Shown: positions 25,505 through 33,626 of the stretch, piece by piece
Numbering within the stretch: the first letter of the stretch is position 1
How the letters are laid out: each line of letters starts with the position of its first letter
From: Luteibacter rhizovicinus
GTDB lineage: Bacteria > Pseudomonadota > Gammaproteobacteria > Xanthomonadales > Rhodanobacteraceae
DNA length: 64,000 nt
Assembly: GCF_004342265.1 (NCBI RefSeq)
Contig: NZ_SMCS01000003.1
Span: 496,001-560,000 of the forward strand
Reading direction: 5' to 3'
Notes under the pieces: model-generated
Seen by the model: only the letters and a program-made list of their open reading frames with translations
What the model was told of the DNA's origin: nothing
Database searches by the model: none
Translations under genes and position numbers: made by a program

Positions 25505-28453
25505 ATGCAATCAGGTACCTCGCAGACGCGCCACCGCGCGTTTCGTCGCGCTGCGCTTGCCGCCGCACTCGGCACCTGTCTTGCGTCCGCTGCGCTGCAT
25601 GCCCAGGACGCCGGGTCGACCGGCACGTCCCGGTCGCAGACGCTGGATGCCATCACCGTCACCGGCTCGCGTATCCGCGGAACCGACGTCGAGACGGCGC
25701 AGCCGGTCGTATTCATGGATCGCGAAGCCATTCGCGCAAGCGGCCTGACCCAGGTCGACGACATACTCGCGCTGATACCGTCCATCGGCACGGCGGACAT
25801 CACACCCCAGGACAACCTCACGTCGGGCGGCGATACGGGCGGCCGCTATACCGATCTGCGCAACCTCGGTTCGCAACGCACGCTGGTGCTGGTCAACGGA
25901 CGCCGGTGGAGCAGCAGCCTCAGCGGCCTGACCGATCTGTCGACGCTGCCCGTCTCGATCATCGAACGGATCGACGTGCTGAAGGACGGCGCATCGTCCA
26001 TTTACGGTTCCGACGCCATCGGCGGCGTGGTCAACATCATCACGCGCGATCGCTTCGAAGGCGCCGAAGCCAACGTCTACTACGGCGTCAACGGCAAGGG
26101 CGACGGCGCGCAGAAGAACGGCGACTTCACATGGGGCCGCAGCACCGAAAACGCCTCCATCATTCTTGGCGCGTCGTATCAGGACAACGATCCGATGATG
26201 GCCTCGAAGCGCAGCCTCACGTCGTATCCGAATGGTCCACGGCATCCTGGCGATGGCCTGGGGCTCGGCGCGTATGGCGGCGTTGTCGATCCGCGCGCCG
26301 ACGGCACCGCCGGTGCGGGCAGTTTCGCGCCCGACGGGACGTGGGTACCTAACAACTACGTCGTCAATCATCCGGGGGGCGTCGTCGGCAATACCGCCGA
26401 TCTCGTGAATTACCATCCGTACGATGCCAACAGCAACGCGGACAAGTACAACACCCAGCGCGACACCACGTTCCGTTCGGGAAGCAAGCTGCGCAATCTG
26501 TTCGCCACCGGACGCTACAACGTTAGCGACAGCGTCGCGCTGCGCGGCATGGTCAGCTACAGCATGCGCGACAGCACGACCCAGGTCGCCGGCTATCCGC
26601 TGCAATCCGCCTCCGGACGCGGCGATGGCTTGGTCATCGATCCGAACAATGCATACAACCCCTTCCCCGGTTACGCCACGCCGTTCTTCCGGCGCACCGT
26701 GGAAATGCCGCGCGTCACCTGGTCGAAGAGCAAGCTCGCGCACATCGATTTCGGGGCCGAGGGCACGGTCGGCATCGCCGGTCGCGACTGGACCTGGGAT
26801 GCTACCTACAACTACTCGGAAACGAAGAGCCGGCAGGTAGCCAACGGAAATATCTATCTGCCGAACGCCGAGAAAGCGCTGGGTCCGACCACCGTCATCG
26901 GCGGCCAGGTCGTCTGCGCCAATGCTGCCGATCGGGCGGCCGGCTGCGTGCCCTGGAACATTCTGGCAGGCCCTGGCGGCACGCCGCAGGCCGTCTGGAA
27001 CTATATCGGCGCCACCGGCACCACGCGCCAGACCAGCCGCACGAACGACATCACGGCGAATATCACCGGCGGCATCGTCGACCTTCCCTGGCTTGCCGGT
27101 ACCAATGGCGGCGGCACCGTGAACATCGCCGGCGGCATCGAACATCGCAAGGAAACCGGCACGTATCGACCGGACGGCAACGACGCCGCGGGCCTGACGA
27201 CAAACCTCGCCAGCGCACCTACCGACGGCAGTTACACCGTCAACGAAGCGTATCTCGAACTCGACGTGCCCCTGCTTCGCGATCTTCCGTTCGCGCAGGA
27301 ACTCGCCGTCAATGTGGCGACGCGCTATTCGCGCTACAGCAACTTCGGCAGCACGACGAACAACAAGTACAGCTTCCGCTGGAAACCGTTCGACGACCTG
27401 CTTTTACGTGGCACCTTCGCCCAGGGTTTCCGCGCGCCGACGATCAACGATCTTTACGCCGGCACCGCCGAGAGCTTCGAAACCTTCCTCGATCCCTGCG
27501 ACTCGGCATTCGGCGCCTCGGTCACGAATGCCGATGTGAAAGCGCGCTGCGCCACCGCCGGTGTGCCGGCGAACTACCGTCAGGTCGATCTCTCGGGCAA
27601 ACAGATTTCGTCCAATACGGGCGGCCAGTCGCCGATCCCGTTCCTGGCCGGCTCCAACCGCAACCTTCGTCCCGAAACGTCGATCACGCGTACGGCGGGA
27701 CTCGTGTACAGCCCGTCCTATGTGTCGGGCATGGACATCACGCTCGACTATTACAAAGTCGACGTCGCGAACATCATCTCGACGGTACTCGCCAGCGATA
27801 TCCTCAATTACTGCTACCTGCAGAACGATCCGACGTTCTGCGGCCGTTTCACGCGGGGCCCCGACGGGCGCATCACAGCGCTGAACGAAAGCCTCGCCAA
27901 TCTCGGCCGTTTGCGGACCGACGGTTACGACCTCGGCCTGCACTATCGCCTGCCGGAAACGTCGATCGGTTCCTTCAGGGTCTCGTCGGACAGCTCGTAC
28001 CTGTCGAGCTACGAACGCTCCAGCGGCCCGGGCATCGCATCCCACAACCTCGTCGGCTATATGGACGGGACGCAGGGACTTTATCGCGTCCGCTCGAACC
28101 TGCGGCTCGACTGGGACTATCGCCAGTTCGGCGCCAGCTGGACGCTGCGTTACTACTCGGGCCTGAAAGACGCCTGCTACACCAGCGATGTCGAGTGCAA
28201 TCGCCCGAACGAGAAAAACGAACGCACGGGCGGTCTCGGCGTCAGCCAGAAAGGCTCCATTGCCTTCAACGATGCGCAGTTGCGCTACCGGGCCCGCTGG
28301 AACGGCAATTTCACGATCGGCGTCAACAACATCTTCAATCGGAAGGGACCGCTGTACTACAGCGTCACCGCCACCGGGAGCGGCAGCCCGCCGTATAACC
28401 CCGCTTTCGATATCGACCGTTATTTCTACGTCGGATACGACCAGAAATTCTGA
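25505..28453 (+). CDS. TonB-dependent outer-membrane receptor
   Basis: The ATG at 25505 gives 982 residues with a signal peptide ending ASAALHAQDAG. A TonB-box-like LDAITVTGSRI is followed by the plug domain (IRASGLTQVDDILALIPSIGT, RTLVLVNGRRW, IERIDVLKDGASSIYGSDAIGGVVNIIT). The rest is a 22-strand barrel ending in YFYVGYDQKF with a C-terminal Phe. Such receptors import siderophores, vitamins, sugars or peptides; the SSIYGSDAIGGVVNI form is common in the large Xanthomonadales set without assigned substrate. Alternative in-frame starts upstream fall inside the repeat element and are unlikely. Confidence 0.94.
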   Translation: MQSGTSQTRHRAFRRAALAAALGTCLASAALHAQDAGSTGTSRSQTLDAITVTGSRIRGTDVETAQPVVFMDREAIRASGLTQVDDILALIPSIGTADITPQDNLTSGGDTGGRYTDLRNLGSQRTLVLVNGRRWSSSLSGLTDLSTLPVSIIERIDVLKDGASSIYGSDAIGGVVNIITRDRFEGAEANVYYGVNGKGDGAQKNGDFTWGRSTENASIILGASYQDNDPMMASKRSLTSYPNGPRHPGDGLGLGAYGGVVDPRADGTAGAGSFAPDGTWVPNNYVVNHPGGVVGNTADLVNYHPYDANSNADKYNTQRDTTFRSGSKLRNLFATGRYNVSDSVALRGMVSYSMRDSTTQVAGYPLQSASGRGDGLVIDPNNAYNPFPGYATPFFRRTVEMPRVTWSKSKLAHIDFGAEGTVGIAGRDWTWDATYNYSETKSRQVANGNIYLPNAEKALGPTTVIGGQVVCANAADRAAGCVPWNILAGPGGTPQAVWNYIGATGTTRQTSRTNDITANITGGIVDLPWLAGTNGGGTVNIAGGIEHRKETGTYRPDGNDAAGLTTNLASAPTDGSYTVNEAYLELDVPLLRDLPFAQELAVNVATRYSRYSNFGSTTNNKYSFRWKPFDDLLLRGTFAQGFRAPTINDLYAGTAESFETFLDPCDSAFGASVTNADVKARCATAGVPANYRQVDLSGKQISSNTGGQSPIPFLAGSNRNLRPETSITRTAGLVYSPSYVSGMDITLDYYKVDVANIISTVLASDILNYCYLQNDPTFCGRFTRGPDGRITALNESLANLGRLRTDGYDLGLHYRLPETSIGSFRVSSDSSYLSSYERSSGPGIASHNLVGYMDGTQGLYRVRSNLRLDWDYRQFGASWTLRYYSGLKDACYTSDVECNRPNEKNERTGGLGVSQKGSIAFNDAQLRYRARWNGNFTIGVNNIFNRKGPLYYSVTATGSGSPPYNPAFDIDRYFYVGYDQKF

Positions 28454-28474
28454 GGCGGCGCCCCGCCGGGCGGC

Positions 28475-28499
28475 AAAACGTACGCATTCGTACGTTTTT
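28475..28499 (+). terminator. Rho-independent terminator after TonB-dependent receptor
   Basis: AAAACGTACG pairs with CGTACGTTTT around a four-base loop, followed by T. It starts 22 bases after the receptor stop. The A-rich left arm could let it work in both directions. Confidence 0.7.
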
Positions 28500-28528
28500 A
28501 CGAGTAAATGAGATTCTTTCTCAAAACC

Positions 28529-28557
28529 TTGCATGCATGTGACTGTCGCGTTATGTT
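28529..28557 (+). promoter_or_regulatory. Candidate sigma-70 promoter of Oar-like receptor
   Basis: TTGCAT and TATGTT are spaced by 17 bases, about 150 bases before the receptor ATG. Matches are partial (about 4 of 6 each), so this is a suggestion only. The intervening 5' leader of about 140 bases holds no other recognised element. Confidence 0.35.
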
Positions 28558-28706
28558 CACGTTACGTCGCAATGCGCCTGGGGGTTTGGCGCGACGTGGA
28601 GATCCCCATCTCCGCACCCTCGTTACCCACAACGAGTGCCGTCCGTCGGCGCTAATTCCAAGCTGTTCAGCCTTGCCTTCGTGCAGGGCCAGGGAGATTT
28701 GACCTC

Positions 28707-31700
28707 ATGACAAGCACCACCCTGCTCACGCGTTCGCGCGTGCTGAAGCGCACTGCGCTCGTGTCCGCTCTGGGCGCCTGCCTCGTTGCGGGCTCCGCCT
28801 TCGCTCAGAGCACCGTCGGCGACGTTTACGGTACCGCCACGGCTTCGCAGACCATCCAGATGCAGAACCTCGGCTCGGGCCAGACCCGCCAGGTCACCGT
28901 CGGCGAAGACGGCCGCTACCGCGTCTCGTCGCTGCCGGTCGGCAACTACCGCATCAACGTTCAGCAGAACGGCCAGACCGTCACCACGCGCGACATCAAC
29001 GTCATCGCTGGCCAGTCGGCACAGATCAACTTCACCGCGCCGGCCGCTTCCGCCGATGCGAGCCCGCAGTCGCTGGACACCGTGACGGTGTCGGCCAATG
29101 CGCTCGCCTCCATCGACGTCGCGTCGGTCGAATCGCGCACCAGCTTCACGGCCGACCAGCTCGACAAGCTGCCGGTGCCGCGTAACGTCGTCGACGTCGC
29201 CGCGCTGACCCCGGGCACCACCAAGGGCGACACGCGCTTCGGCAACCTGCCGTCGTTCGGTGGCTCCTCGGTCGCCGAGAACAGCTACTACGTCAACGGC
29301 TTCAACGTCACCAACCTGTACAACAACCTGTCGTTCTCGGAAGTGCCGTTCCAGGCCATCCAGCAGCTCGACGTGCAGACCGGCGGCTACGGCGCGCAGT
29401 ACGGCTTCTCCACCGGCGGCGTGACCTCGGTCATCACCAAGCGTGGTACCAACGAGTGGAAGGGCGGCGCCAGCTGGGTGTACACCCCGGCCTACGCCCG
29501 CGAGAACGAAGACACGACGTACCGCAAGAACGGCACGCTGTATCGCAACTACGACCGCAACTCCGACAACGACAATGTCTACTCGGCATGGATCGGCGGC
29601 GCGCTGGTCAAGGACAAGCTGTTCTTCTACGGCATCTTCCAGTCGCACCGCGAAACGGGTACCACCTACCCGACCGCTCCAGGCACCGGCAAGGGCCAGT
29701 CGTCGACGGCCGCCACGCGCGATACGTACAGCGACCCGTTCTACCTGATCAAGCTTGACTGGAACATCAACGACAGCAACATCCTCGAGTACACGAGGAT
29801 GAACAACACCAAGCACACGACGAACAATTACTACTCGTCGGTCTATGGTGCCGACGGCACGCCTTACACCACGGATTACCGTGGCCAGCGCCAGGTGAAG
29901 ACCGGTGGCGACGTCGATATCTTCAAGTACACCAGCTACCTGACCGACGACCTCACCCTGTCGGCTCAGTGGGGCAAGATGAAGAGCAAGAACTCTTCGC
30001 AGTACATTGCTCCCGATGGCACGACCACCAAGTACGACGGCAACATCAACGGCGCCAACAACGGTTGCCCGTACGTCATCGACAGCCGCGACAGCACGAT
30101 CAACGGCATCACCCAGCCGTACAACTCCTGCTACACCTCCAGCACGATCGACATCTTCAACGGTGAAGATAAGCGCACCGCGTGGCGCATCGACCTTGAC
30201 TGGAAGATCGGCGACCACGACATCGCCGGCGGTTTCAGCAAGGAAAAGTGGAGCTCGGATGCCGGCCAGAGCTACGCCGGTGGTTCGCTGTACTACTACC
30301 AGACCAACAAGGCTGGCCAGGATTTCGTCTCGCAGTACAACTACCGCACCGGTGGTTCGGTCTCGATCGACCAGAAGTCCTACTACCTGCAGGACAGCTG
30401 GCAGATCAACGATCGCTTCCTCGCCTACATCGGCGTGCGTAACGATTCGTTCGACAACATGAACGGCGCTGGCAAGACCTTCGTCAAGCAGAACAACATC
30501 TGGCAGCCGCGTCTGGGCCTGTCGTGGGATCTGTTCGGCGATTCGTCGACCAAGATCTTCGCCACCGCCGGCCGCTACTCGCTGCCGATCGCCGCGAACG
30601 TCGCCCTGCGCGCCGCTACGTCGTCGTACTACACGATCCAGGACTACAACTACTCTGGCGTCAACGCCCAGGGCGTGCCGACCCTCGGCGCCCCGATCGG
30701 CGACCTCCAGATCGTCAACGGCGAGAACGGCAGTACGCCGGACCCGCGTTCGGTGGCCTCGCGCGACCTGAAGCCGTACTCGCAGGATGAGTACATCCTC
30801 GGCTTCCAGCACCGCCTGACCAGCGACAACGAGTTCCTGAACGACTGGGTTGTCGGCGCCAAGGCGATCTACCGCAAGCTCAACAACGCCATCGACGACA
30901 CCTGCGACTGGCGTCCGTTCTATGCCTACGGCCAGTCGATCGGCCTGAACATGGACGCGAACGGCGACAAGTTCACGCCGCCGTCGACCATGCCGGGTTG
31001 CTACATCTACAACCCGGGCAGCAAGCTGACCCTCGACCTCGATCTGGACGGCAGCGGCGTGCTCCGCAACGTCACGATCCCGGGCGACAAGCTTGGTCCG
31101 AAGGCGAAGCGTAGCTACCAGTCGGTCGTGCTGACCGCTGAGAAGGCTACCGACAAGTGGTACGTGAACGCGTCGTACACCTGGGCGAAGAACTACGGCA
31201 ACACCGAAGGTCTGGTGAAGTCGGACAACGCCCAGACCGATACCGGCACGACCAGCGCATTCGATTACCCGGAAATCATGAACGGTTCGAACGGCTACCT
31301 GCCGAACGATCGTCGCCACAGCATCAAGGCTTACGGTGGCTACAAGTTCACGCCGGAATGGTCGGTTGGCCTGAACCTGCTGGTCGAGTCGGGTCGTCCG
31401 ACGAGCTGCTTCGGCGGCGGCAACGGTATTCCTTACGGCATCCCGAGCTACCAGTCCGAGTACTTCTACTGCGAAGGCGAAGTCAACGAGCGCGGTCACC
31501 AGAAGCGTCTGCCGTGGAACTGGACGATCAGCCCGAACGTCGTCTACACCCCGGCTTACGTCAAGGGTCTGACGCTGCAGCTGGACGCGATCAACGTGTT
31601 CAACAACAGCAAGCCCATCGCGATCAGCGAGATCGGCGAGCGTGCGAACCAGACGTTCTACAACACGACGTACCGCGTGCCGACCTACTACCAGACGCCG

Positions 31701-31742
31701 CGTTACTTCCGTCTGATGGTCCAGTACGACTTCACCCTGTAA
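28707..31742 (+). CDS. Oar-like TonB-dependent receptor with carboxypeptidase-regulatory-like domain
   Basis: The 1011-residue protein has a signal peptide (ALGACLVAGSAFAQS), then a CarboxypepD_reg-like fold (about 35-105; GDVYGTATASQTIQMQNL... GRYRVSSLPVGNYRINV), a short linker with a TonB-box-like LDTVTVSAN, and a plug with SFGGSSVAENSYYVNGFNVTNLYNNLSF. The barrel ends in RLMVQYDFTL. This layout defines Oar/OmpA-related receptors of Xanthomonadales and Myxococcus. Codon use is very strongly biased to GC-ending major codons, suggesting high expression. A strong terminator follows. Confidence 0.94.
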   Translation: MTSTTLLTRSRVLKRTALVSALGACLVAGSAFAQSTVGDVYGTATASQTIQMQNLGSGQTRQVTVGEDGRYRVSSLPVGNYRINVQQNGQTVTTRDINVIAGQSAQINFTAPAASADASPQSLDTVTVSANALASIDVASVESRTSFTADQLDKLPVPRNVVDVAALTPGTTKGDTRFGNLPSFGGSSVAENSYYVNGFNVTNLYNNLSFSEVPFQAIQQLDVQTGGYGAQYGFSTGGVTSVITKRGTNEWKGGASWVYTPAYARENEDTTYRKNGTLYRNYDRNSDNDNVYSAWIGGALVKDKLFFYGIFQSHRETGTTYPTAPGTGKGQSSTAATRDTYSDPFYLIKLDWNINDSNILEYTRMNNTKHTTNNYYSSVYGADGTPYTTDYRGQRQVKTGGDVDIFKYTSYLTDDLTLSAQWGKMKSKNSSQYIAPDGTTTKYDGNINGANNGCPYVIDSRDSTINGITQPYNSCYTSSTIDIFNGEDKRTAWRIDLDWKIGDHDIAGGFSKEKWSSDAGQSYAGGSLYYYQTNKAGQDFVSQYNYRTGGSVSIDQKSYYLQDSWQINDRFLAYIGVRNDSFDNMNGAGKTFVKQNNIWQPRLGLSWDLFGDSSTKIFATAGRYSLPIAANVALRAATSSYYTIQDYNYSGVNAQGVPTLGAPIGDLQIVNGENGSTPDPRSVASRDLKPYSQDEYILGFQHRLTSDNEFLNDWVVGAKAIYRKLNNAIDDTCDWRPFYAYGQSIGLNMDANGDKFTPPSTMPGCYIYNPGSKLTLDLDLDGSGVLRNVTIPGDKLGPKAKRSYQSVVLTAEKATDKWYVNASYTWAKNYGNTEGLVKSDNAQTDTGTTSAFDYPEIMNGSNGYLPNDRRHSIKAYGGYKFTPEWSVGLNLLVESGRPTSCFGGGNGIPYGIPSYQSEYFYCEGEVNERGHQKRLPWNWTISPNVVYTPAYVKGLTLQLDAINVFNNSKPIAISEIGERANQTFYNTTYRVPTYYQTPRYFRLMVQYDFTL

Positions 31743-31780
31743 TACCCGCACGGAGTCGCTAAGGCGACGAAGCGCAAGGA

Positions 31781-31808
31781 GGGCCGCCCGCAAGGGCGGC
31801 CCTTTTTT
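31781..31808 (+). terminator. Strong rho-independent terminator of Oar-like receptor
   Basis: GGGCCGCCC and GGGCGGCCC form a GC-rich stem with a four-base loop and a run of six T, 39 bases after the stop codon. Confidence 0.92.
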
Positions 31809-31822
31809 ATGTCGTCAGCGTT

Positions 31823-31969
31823 TTTTTGTAGGAGCCCGCTTGCGGGCGAAAGCCAACATAGCGGAGATGATGTGCGTGACATCCGCAGCCCGTAGATCGG
31901 GCTCGCGGAGGTGAGTATCCGTCTTCATCGCCCTGTTGGCTTTCGCCCGCAAGCGGGCTCCTACAAAAA
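31823..31969 (+). repeat. Composite palindromic repeat (REP-pair), copy 3, variant arms
   Basis: Perfect 35-base inverted arms lie at 31823-31857 and 31935-31969. The arm palindrome is GCCCGCTTGCGGGC rather than GCGCGCCTGCGCGC of copies 1 and 2, so both sides changed together. The interior keeps the same blocks as copy 2 (GACATCCGCAGCCCG, CGGGCTCGCGGAGGTGAGTATCCG, CGCCCTGTTGGCTTTCG). Confidence 0.88.
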
Positions 31970-32037
31970 GGCAAAACCCGGCGGTCAGGAATTGAGCAGC
32001 GCAACGCAAGTGCGCGCCAGTAAAGGACGAACCCGAC

Positions 32038-32083
32038 TTATCCACATGCTTATGCAGCAAGTGTCCACAGCGCCTGTGGATAA
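32038..32083. promoter_or_regulatory. Pair of inverted consensus DnaA boxes
   Basis: TTATCCACA at 32038-32046 and its reverse complement TGTGGATAA at 32075-32083 both match the consensus DnaA 9-mer exactly. Between them GTGTCCACAG adds a weaker box-like word and forms TCCACAG-CGC-CTGTGGA with the second box. They lie between a repeat and a long hairpin, away from any replication gene in view, so a titration, re-activation or regulatory site is more likely than an origin. Chance occurrence is not excluded. Confidence 0.5.
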
Positions 32084-32096
32084 CGCGGCGTCCATC

Positions 32097-32195
32097 GTTT
32101 TCTGTGGGAGCGCGCCTGCGCGCGAAAGGGTGCTCGCGATAACCGGTCGTATCGGCGAGCACCCTTTCGCGCGCAGGCGCGCTCCCACAGAAAAC
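32097..32195. repeat. Perfect 41-bp inverted repeat hairpin with REP core
   Basis: Arms 32097-32137 and 32155-32195 are exact reverse complements around a 17-base loop. The outer part is the same TGTGGGAGCGCGCCTGCGCGCGAAAG word as in the composite repeats, but the inner part (GGTGCTCGC) is new and the spacer is much shorter. A stem of this length would form a stable cruciform or RNA hairpin and could end transcripts from the convergent TPM gene. Confidence 0.9.
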
Positions 32196-32226
32196 GGCCA
32201 TCGGAATCGAAGCCGTACGCGGGACC

Positions 32227-32727
32227 TCAGAGGATCAGCGGGCGATCCGGCAGTTCATTGGTGCGCGGCGAGCCATCCGCGGGGAAGTGAAGTGCCAGCA
32301 GCGCATTCGCGGCGGCCACACCCGCCACCATACCTTCGCGCCACTGCCCGGCGGCGAACGCTTTGCGCATCTCAGTAGTGATGGTCTCCCACTCACCCTG
32401 CCCGACCCTGGCGACGATGCCGCGATCCGCGACGATCTCGATGTGATGCTCGGCAAGCAGCACGTACAGCAGCACGCCGCAGTTGTCGTGCGTGTCCCAC
32501 ACACGCAGGTGCGTGAACAGGTCCAGTGCATGGACGTGAGCCGTATAGCCCGCCATCACGGACCCGATCGGCAGACGCGATTCGATCACCACCCGCAATT
32601 CGCCGCGGTGTGTGCTTTCGCCTTCGCCGACGTCGTGTGCGATGGCGTCAAGTACATCGGACGGAAACTGCCGGTGCAGCTGGAACCATGCACCGAAAAG
32701 GTTGGCGAAAACGCGCTTCATATCCAT
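32227..32727 (-). CDS. TPM-domain protein (YgcG-family companion)
   Basis: The start at 32727 overlaps the upstream stop (TAATG) and is preceded by GGGGAG; 166 residues. No signal peptide is seen. The region THRGELRVVIESRLP, LFTHLRVWDTHDNCGVLLYVLLAEHHIEIVADRGI is the TPM (TLP18.3/Psb32/MOLO-1) fold. Pairs of TPM genes, one secreted and Gly-rich and one short, behind lemA are widespread in Proteobacteria. Their biochemical role is not settled; membrane maintenance is proposed. Confidence 0.85.
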   Translation of the reverse strand: MDMKRVFANLFGAWFQLHRQFPSDVLDAIAHDVGEGESTHRGELRVVIESRLPIGSVMAGYTAHVHALDLFTHLRVWDTHDNCGVLLYVLLAEHHIEIVADRGIVARVGQGEWETITTEMRKAFAAGQWREGMVAGVAAANALLALHFPADGSPRTNELPDRPLIL

Positions 32728-33626
32728 TACCAGCTCCCCGATGAGCCGCCGCCACCAAAACTGCCGCCGCCACCGCTGAACCCGCCGCCTCCACCACCGC
32801 CGCCGAACCCGCCACCACCAAAACCGCCACCGCCGCCGAAGCCCCCGAAACCGCCCCAGCCGCCGCCACCGATCGAGCGCCCCGCTCCCGCAGGGATCAG
32901 CATGAATCCCGCGCCGAGGACGGCCGCGAGCGCGCCCACGCCGAGCGAGGCAAGCACGAGCCATACGATGCCGCCGGCGACGGCACCGCCGACGGGTGCG
33001 CGCACCCACCACGGCGACCTGCCGAGAAAGCCCTTAACGGCAAACACCACCACGATGAGAATAAAGAACCAGTTGCTGCCGCCGCGATGGCGCTCGTGAT
33101 TTTCGTCGGGCGCCACGGGCGGCGGCAAAGCCTCGCCCTGCACAATCTGAGTGATCGCACCGACGGCATCGGCGATGCCGCCGTAGTAATCGTTCGTGCG
33201 GAATTTCGGCGCCAGGTATTCGCGAATGATGCGCGAAGCGATGGCATCGGGAAGCGCGCCCTCCAGGCCGTAACCGACCTCGATGCGAACGCGCCGGTCG
33301 CCCTTGGCGACCAGCAGCAGTACGCCGTCGTCGGGGCCTTTCCGCCCGACCTTGTTCGCCTCGGCGACCTTGAGCGAATAGCTCTCGATATCGTCGGGCT
33401 GGGTGCTGTCGACGACGAGGACGACGACCTGGGCACCCTTCGTTTTCTCCAGGGCGGTGAGCTTACCGTCCAGCTCATCCACCTGCTGAGGCGTCAACGT
33501 CCCGGTGAGATCCGTGACGTGACGCTTCAGCGTGGGTGCGGCCGGCTCGTCCGCGAAAGCGGATGTCGCCAGCGGCAGCAGGAGTGCCGCCAGCAGTACG
33601 AGCAGACGGCCCCGGAGGGATGACAT
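32727..33626 (-). CDS. TPM-domain, Gly-rich membrane protein (YgcG-like)
   Basis: The 299-residue protein has a signal peptide (LLVLLAALLLPLATSAFA), a periplasmic TPM domain (about 30-185, with VTDLTGTLTPQQVDELDGKL and DDGVLLLVAKGDRRVRIEVGYGLEG), two hydrophobic segments near 190-250 and a C-terminal tail made almost only of Gly, Phe and Ser. The layout matches E. coli YgcG. The ATG overlaps the lemA-like stop (ATGA), so the three genes lemA-TPM-TPM form one operon. Confidence 0.9.
   Translation of the reverse strand: MSSLRGRLLVLLAALLLPLATSAFADEPAAPTLKRHVTDLTGTLTPQQVDELDGKLTALEKTKGAQVVVLVVDSTQPDDIESYSLKVAEANKVGRKGPDDGVLLLVAKGDRRVRIEVGYGLEGALPDAIASRIIREYLAPKFRTNDYYGGIADAVGAITQIVQGEALPPPVAPDENHERHRGGSNWFFILIVVVFAVKGFLGRSPWWVRAPVGGAVAGGIVWLVLASLGVGALAAVLGAGFMLIPAGAGRSIGGGGWGGFGGFGGGGGFGGGGFGGGGGGGGFSGGGGSFGGGGSSGSW

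Noticed and set aside
28623-31793. 1056-codon open frame on the minus strand opposite the Oar-like receptor
   Set aside because: Its product is a low-complexity Val/Arg/Asp/Gln-rich string with no domain, no signal and no ribosome-binding site. It exists because the true gene's third positions are nearly all G or C, which removes stop codons from that antisense frame.
32038-32083. Replication origin (oriC) at the DnaA boxes
   Set aside because: Only two exact boxes, no AT-rich unwinding region and none of dnaA, dnaN, rpmH or gidA nearby. I keep it as a possible DnaA-binding site only.
19707-32195. CRISPR array or tRNA-linked attachment sites from the repeated palindromes
   Set aside because: Copies are kilobases apart, inverted, and lack regular spacers; no cas gene, integrase or tRNA gene is in view.
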